From assembly GCA_963965975.1 (NCBI GenBank), contig OZ014421.1:3771001-3835000 (forward strand): 64,000 nt of DNA, in the 5' to 3' direction. The notes beneath the pieces are model-generated. The model was given only the letters and a program-made list of their open reading frames with translations. It did not search any database and had not been told where the DNA came from. This DNA is from Xestospongia bergquistia. Taxonomy: Eukaryota > Porifera > Demospongiae > Haplosclerida > Petrosiidae. Each line of letters opens with the position of its first letter. Position 1 is the stretch's first letter. Shown here piece by piece: positions 60,158 through 64,000 of this stretch. A program made the translations under genes and the position numbers.

Positions 60158-63100
60158 TTCACTTAAAGACATTAGAGCGTTAATGCAAACTAACTTACTA
60201 TACTCTTAATAGCTTTTTATTTAGTTAGTGCCATTAAGTCCTTTAGAATGAGCAGTTTACTTTATAAACTTCTCTCAATAGTCTAAACCTTCTAAGGTCT
60301 ATATCTTAAAGACTTTGGAGCGTTAATGCAAACTAACATAGAAAACTGTTAATAGGTGTTTATTTAGTTAGTGCCATAAAGTCCTTCAGACTGAGAAGTT
60401 TACTTTATAAACTTCCCTCAATAGTCTAAACCTTCTAAAGTCTGTAACTTAAAGACTTTGGAGCGTTAATGCAAACTAACCTACTAAACTGTTAATAGCT
60501 GTTTATTTAGTTAGTGCCATAAAGTCCTTTAGTCTGAGCAGTTTACATTATAATCTTCTCTCAATAGTCTAAACCTTCTAAAGTCTTTAACTTAAAGACT
60601 TTAGAGCATTAATGCAAACTAACTTACTAAACTGTTAATAGCTGTTTATTTTGTTAGTGCCATAAAGTCCTTTAGACTGAGCAGTTTACTTTATAAAATT
60701 CTCTCAATAGTCTAAACCTTCTAAAGTCTTTAACTTAAAGACTTTAGAGCGTTAATGCAAACTAACTTACTATAGTCTTAATAGCTGTTTATTTAATTAG
60801 TGCCATAAAGTCCTTTAGACTGAGTAGTTTACTTTATAAACTTCTCTCAATAGTCTAAACCATTTAAAGTCTTTAACTTAAAGACTTTAGAGCGTTAATG
60901 CAAACTAACTTACTAAACTGTTTATAGCTGTTTATTTAGTTATTGCCATAAAGTACTTTAGACTGAGCAGTTTACTTTATAAGCTTCTCTCAATAGTCTA
61001 AACCTTCTAAAGTCTTTAACTTAAAGACTTTGGAGCGTTAATGCAAACTAACTTACTAAACTGTTAATAGCTGTTTATTTAGTTAGTGCCATAAAGTCCT
61101 CTAGTCTGAGCAGTTTACATTATAAACATCTCTCAATAGTCTAAACCTTCTAAAGTCTTTAACTTAAAGACTTTGGAGCGTTAATGTAAACTAACTTATT
61201 AAACTGTTAATAGCTGTTTATTTAGTTAGTGCCATAAAGTCCTTTAGACTGAGCAGTTTACTTTATAAACTTCTCCCAATAGTCTAAACCTTCTAAAGTC
61301 TTTAACTTAAAGACTTTAGAGCATTAATGCAAACTAACTTACTAAACTGTTAATAGCTGTTTATTTAGTTAGTGCCATAAAGTCCTTTAGACTGAGCAGT
61401 TTACTTTATAAACTTCTCTCAATAGTCTAAACCTTCTAAAATCTTTAAGTTATAGACTAAGGAGCGTTAATGCCAACTAACTTACTAAACTGTTAATAGC
61501 TGTTTATTTAGTTAGTACCATAAAGTCCTTTAGACTGAGCTGTTTACTTTATAAAATTCTCTCAATAGTATCAACCTTCTAAAGTCCTTAACTTAAAGAC
61601 TTTAGAGCGTTAATGCAAACAAACTTACTAAACTGGTAATAGCTGTTTATTTAGTTATTGCCATAAAGTCCTTTAGACTGAGCAGTTTACTTTATAAACT
61701 TCTCTCAATAGTCTAAACATTCTAAAGTGTTTAACTTAAAGACTTTAGAGCGTTAATGCAAACTAACTTACTATACTCTTAATAGCTTTTTATTTAGTTA
61801 GTGACATTAAGTCCTTTAGACTGAGCAGTTTACTTTATAAACTTCTCTCAATAGTCTAAACCTTCTAAAGTCTTTATCTTAAAGACTTTGGAGCGTTAAT
61901 GCAAACTAACTTACTAAACTCTTAATAGCTGTTTATTTAGTTAGTGCCATAAAGTCCTTTAGACTGAGCAGTTTACTTTAAAACTTATCTCAATAGTCTA
62001 AACCTTCTAAAGTCTTTAACTTAGAGACTTTAGAGCATTAATGCAAACTAACTTACTATACTCTTAATACCTTTTTATTTAGTTAGTGCCATTAAGTCCT
62101 TTAGACTGAGCAGTTTACTTTATAAACTTCTCTCAATAGTCTAAAACTTCTAAAGTCTTTAACTTAAAGACACTGGAGCTTTAATGCAAACTAACATACT
62201 AAACTGTTAATAGCTCTTTATTTAGTTAGTGCCATAAAGTCCTTTACACTGAGCAGTTTACTTTATAAACTTCTCTCAATAGTCTAAACCTTCTAAAGTC
62301 TTTATCTTAAAGACTTTAGAGCGTTAATGCAAACTAACTTACTAAACTGTTAATATCTGTTTATTTAGTTAGTGAGATTAAGTCCTTTAGACTGAGCAGT
62401 TTACTTTATAAACTTCTCTCAATAGTCTAAACCTTCTAAAGTCTTTAACTTAAAGACTTTAGAGCATTAATGCAAACTAACTTACTATACTCTTAATAGC
62501 TTTTTATTTAGTTAGTGACATTAAGTCCTTTAGACTGAGCAGTTTACTTTATAAAATTCTCTCAATAGTCTAAACCTTCTAAGGTCTTTATCTTAAAGAC
62601 TTTGGAGCGTTAATGCAAACTAACTTACTAAACTGTTAATAGCTGTTTATTTAGTTAGTGCCATAAAGTCCTTTAGAGTGAGCAGTTTACTTTAAAACTT
62701 CTCTCAATAGTCTAAACCTTCTAAAGTCTTTAACTTAAAGACTTTAGAGCGTTAATGCAAACTAACTTACTATACTCTTAGTAGCTTTTTATTTAGTTAG
62801 AGCCATTAAGTCCTTTAGACTGAGCAGTTTACTTTATAAACTTCTCTCAATAGTCTAAACCTTCTAAAGTCTTTAACTTAAAGACTTTGGAGCTTTAATG
62901 CAAACTAACATACTAAACTGTTAATAGCTCTTTATTTAGTTAGTGCCATAAAGTCCTTTAGACTGAGCAGTTTACTTTATAACCTTCTCTCAATAGTCTA
63001 AACCTTCTAAAGTCTTTATCTTAAAGACTTTAGAGCGTTAACGCAAACAAACTTACTAAACTGTTAATAGCTGTTTATTTAGTTAGTTCCGTAGAGTCTG

Positions 63101-64000
63101 TTAGACTGAGCAGTTTACTTTATAAACTTCTCTCAATGGTGTAACCTACTAAAGTCTTTAAATTAAAGACTTTGGAACGTTAATGCAAACTAACTCACCA
63201 AACTGTTAATAGCTGTTTATTTAGTTAGTGCCATAAAGTCCTTTAGACTGAGCAGTTTAGTTTATAACCTTCTCTCAATAGCCTAAACCTTCTAAAGTCT
63301 TTAATTTAAAGACTTTAGAACGTTAATGCAAACTAACTTACTAAACTGTTAATAGTTGTTTATTTAGTTAGTGCCATAAAGTCCTTTACAATGAGGAGTT
63401 TTCTTTATAAACTTCTCTCAATAGTCTAATCCTTCTAAAGTCTTTATCTTTAAGACTTTAGAGCGTTAATGCAAACTAACTTACTAAACTGTTAATAGCT
63501 GTTTATTTAGTTAGTGCCATACAGCCTTTAGACTGAGCAGTTTACTTTATAAACTTCTCTCAATAGTCTAAACCTTGTAAAATCATTAACTTAAAGACTT
63601 TGGAGCGTTAATGCAAACTAACTTACTAAACTGTTAATAGCTGTTTATTTAGTCAGTGCCATAAAGTCCTTTAGACTGAGCAGTTTACTTTATAATCTTC
63701 TCTCAATAGTCTAAACCTTCTAAAGTCTTTAACTTAAAGACTTTGGAGCTTTAATGCAAACTAACTTATTAAACTGTTAATAGCTGTTTATTTAGTTAGT
63801 GCCATAGTGTCCGTTAGACTGAGCAGTTTACTTATAGACTTCTCTCAATAGTCTAAACCTTCTAAAGTCTTTAACTTAATGACTTTGGAGCGTTAATGCA
63901 AACTAACTTACTAAACTGTTAATAGCTGTTTATTTAGTTAGTGCCATAAAGTCCTTTAGACTGAGCAGTTTACCTTATAAACTTCTCTCAATAGTCTAAA
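60158..64000 (+). repeat. 143-bp satellite, continued to the window edge (about 27 monomers)
   Basis: Same monomer and orientation. The variant with TACTATACTCTTAATAGC and GTGACATTAAGTC or GTGCCATTAAGTC recurs at about 60,196, 61,767, 62,054, 62,482 and 62,767. The array continues past the right edge. Confidence 0.95.

Noticed and set aside
20693-64000. Regularly spaced repeats as a CRISPR array
   Set aside because: The whole 143-bp unit repeats head to tail with no unique spacers, in a spliced eukaryotic genome; it is a satellite.

Overview
The window is eukaryotic nuclear DNA. It is AT-rich, has short GT-AG introns (mostly 43-84 nt in the one gene that can be fully modelled), carries several classes of eukaryotic DNA transposons and is two-thirds occupied by one tandem satellite. 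The transposon families and very short introns suggest an early-branching metazoan such as a sponge or cnidarian; this is an inference from remembered family resemblance, not a search result. There are no bacterial-type operons, and I recognised no rRNA, tRNA or CRISPR.

Layout. 1-600: partial piggyBac-like transposase relic, minus strand. 1,155-5,297: an array of about 22 units of roughly 140-170 bp, each with a 58-60 nt exon-like core between a 3' splice-site-like tract and GTAAGT. Near-identical sequences in inverted orientation bound the array, which also contains two copies of a TIR element. 5,400-11,000: a duplicated block; one copy is split by a complete 3,590-bp DNA transposon (6,135-9,724) with 30-bp TIRs and TA target duplications. 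Its nine-exon minus-strand gene reads through as an intact 701-aa putative transposase. 11,288-11,472: degenerate CCTAAA-type repeats. 11,478-13,056: plus-strand coding remnants of an unrecognised gene. 13,060-14,560: microsatellites and minisatellites. 14,560-16,532: decayed piggyBac element, minus strand. 16,880-64,000: a 143-bp satellite, about 310 monomers, which switches orientation near 19,730 and contains several higher-order repeats. Three transposons lie in the satellite: a TIR element at 19,905-20,692 and two short piggyBac-type elements at TTAA sites (51,188-51,822 and 59,498-60,157).

The strongest results are the intact 701-aa transposase gene with element ends confirmed by an unoccupied paralogous site in the same window, the exon-like cassette array, and the satellite with a perfect 11-bp-arm dyad and an orientation switch. 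Most other open reading frames are shadows or chance ORFs in repeats.
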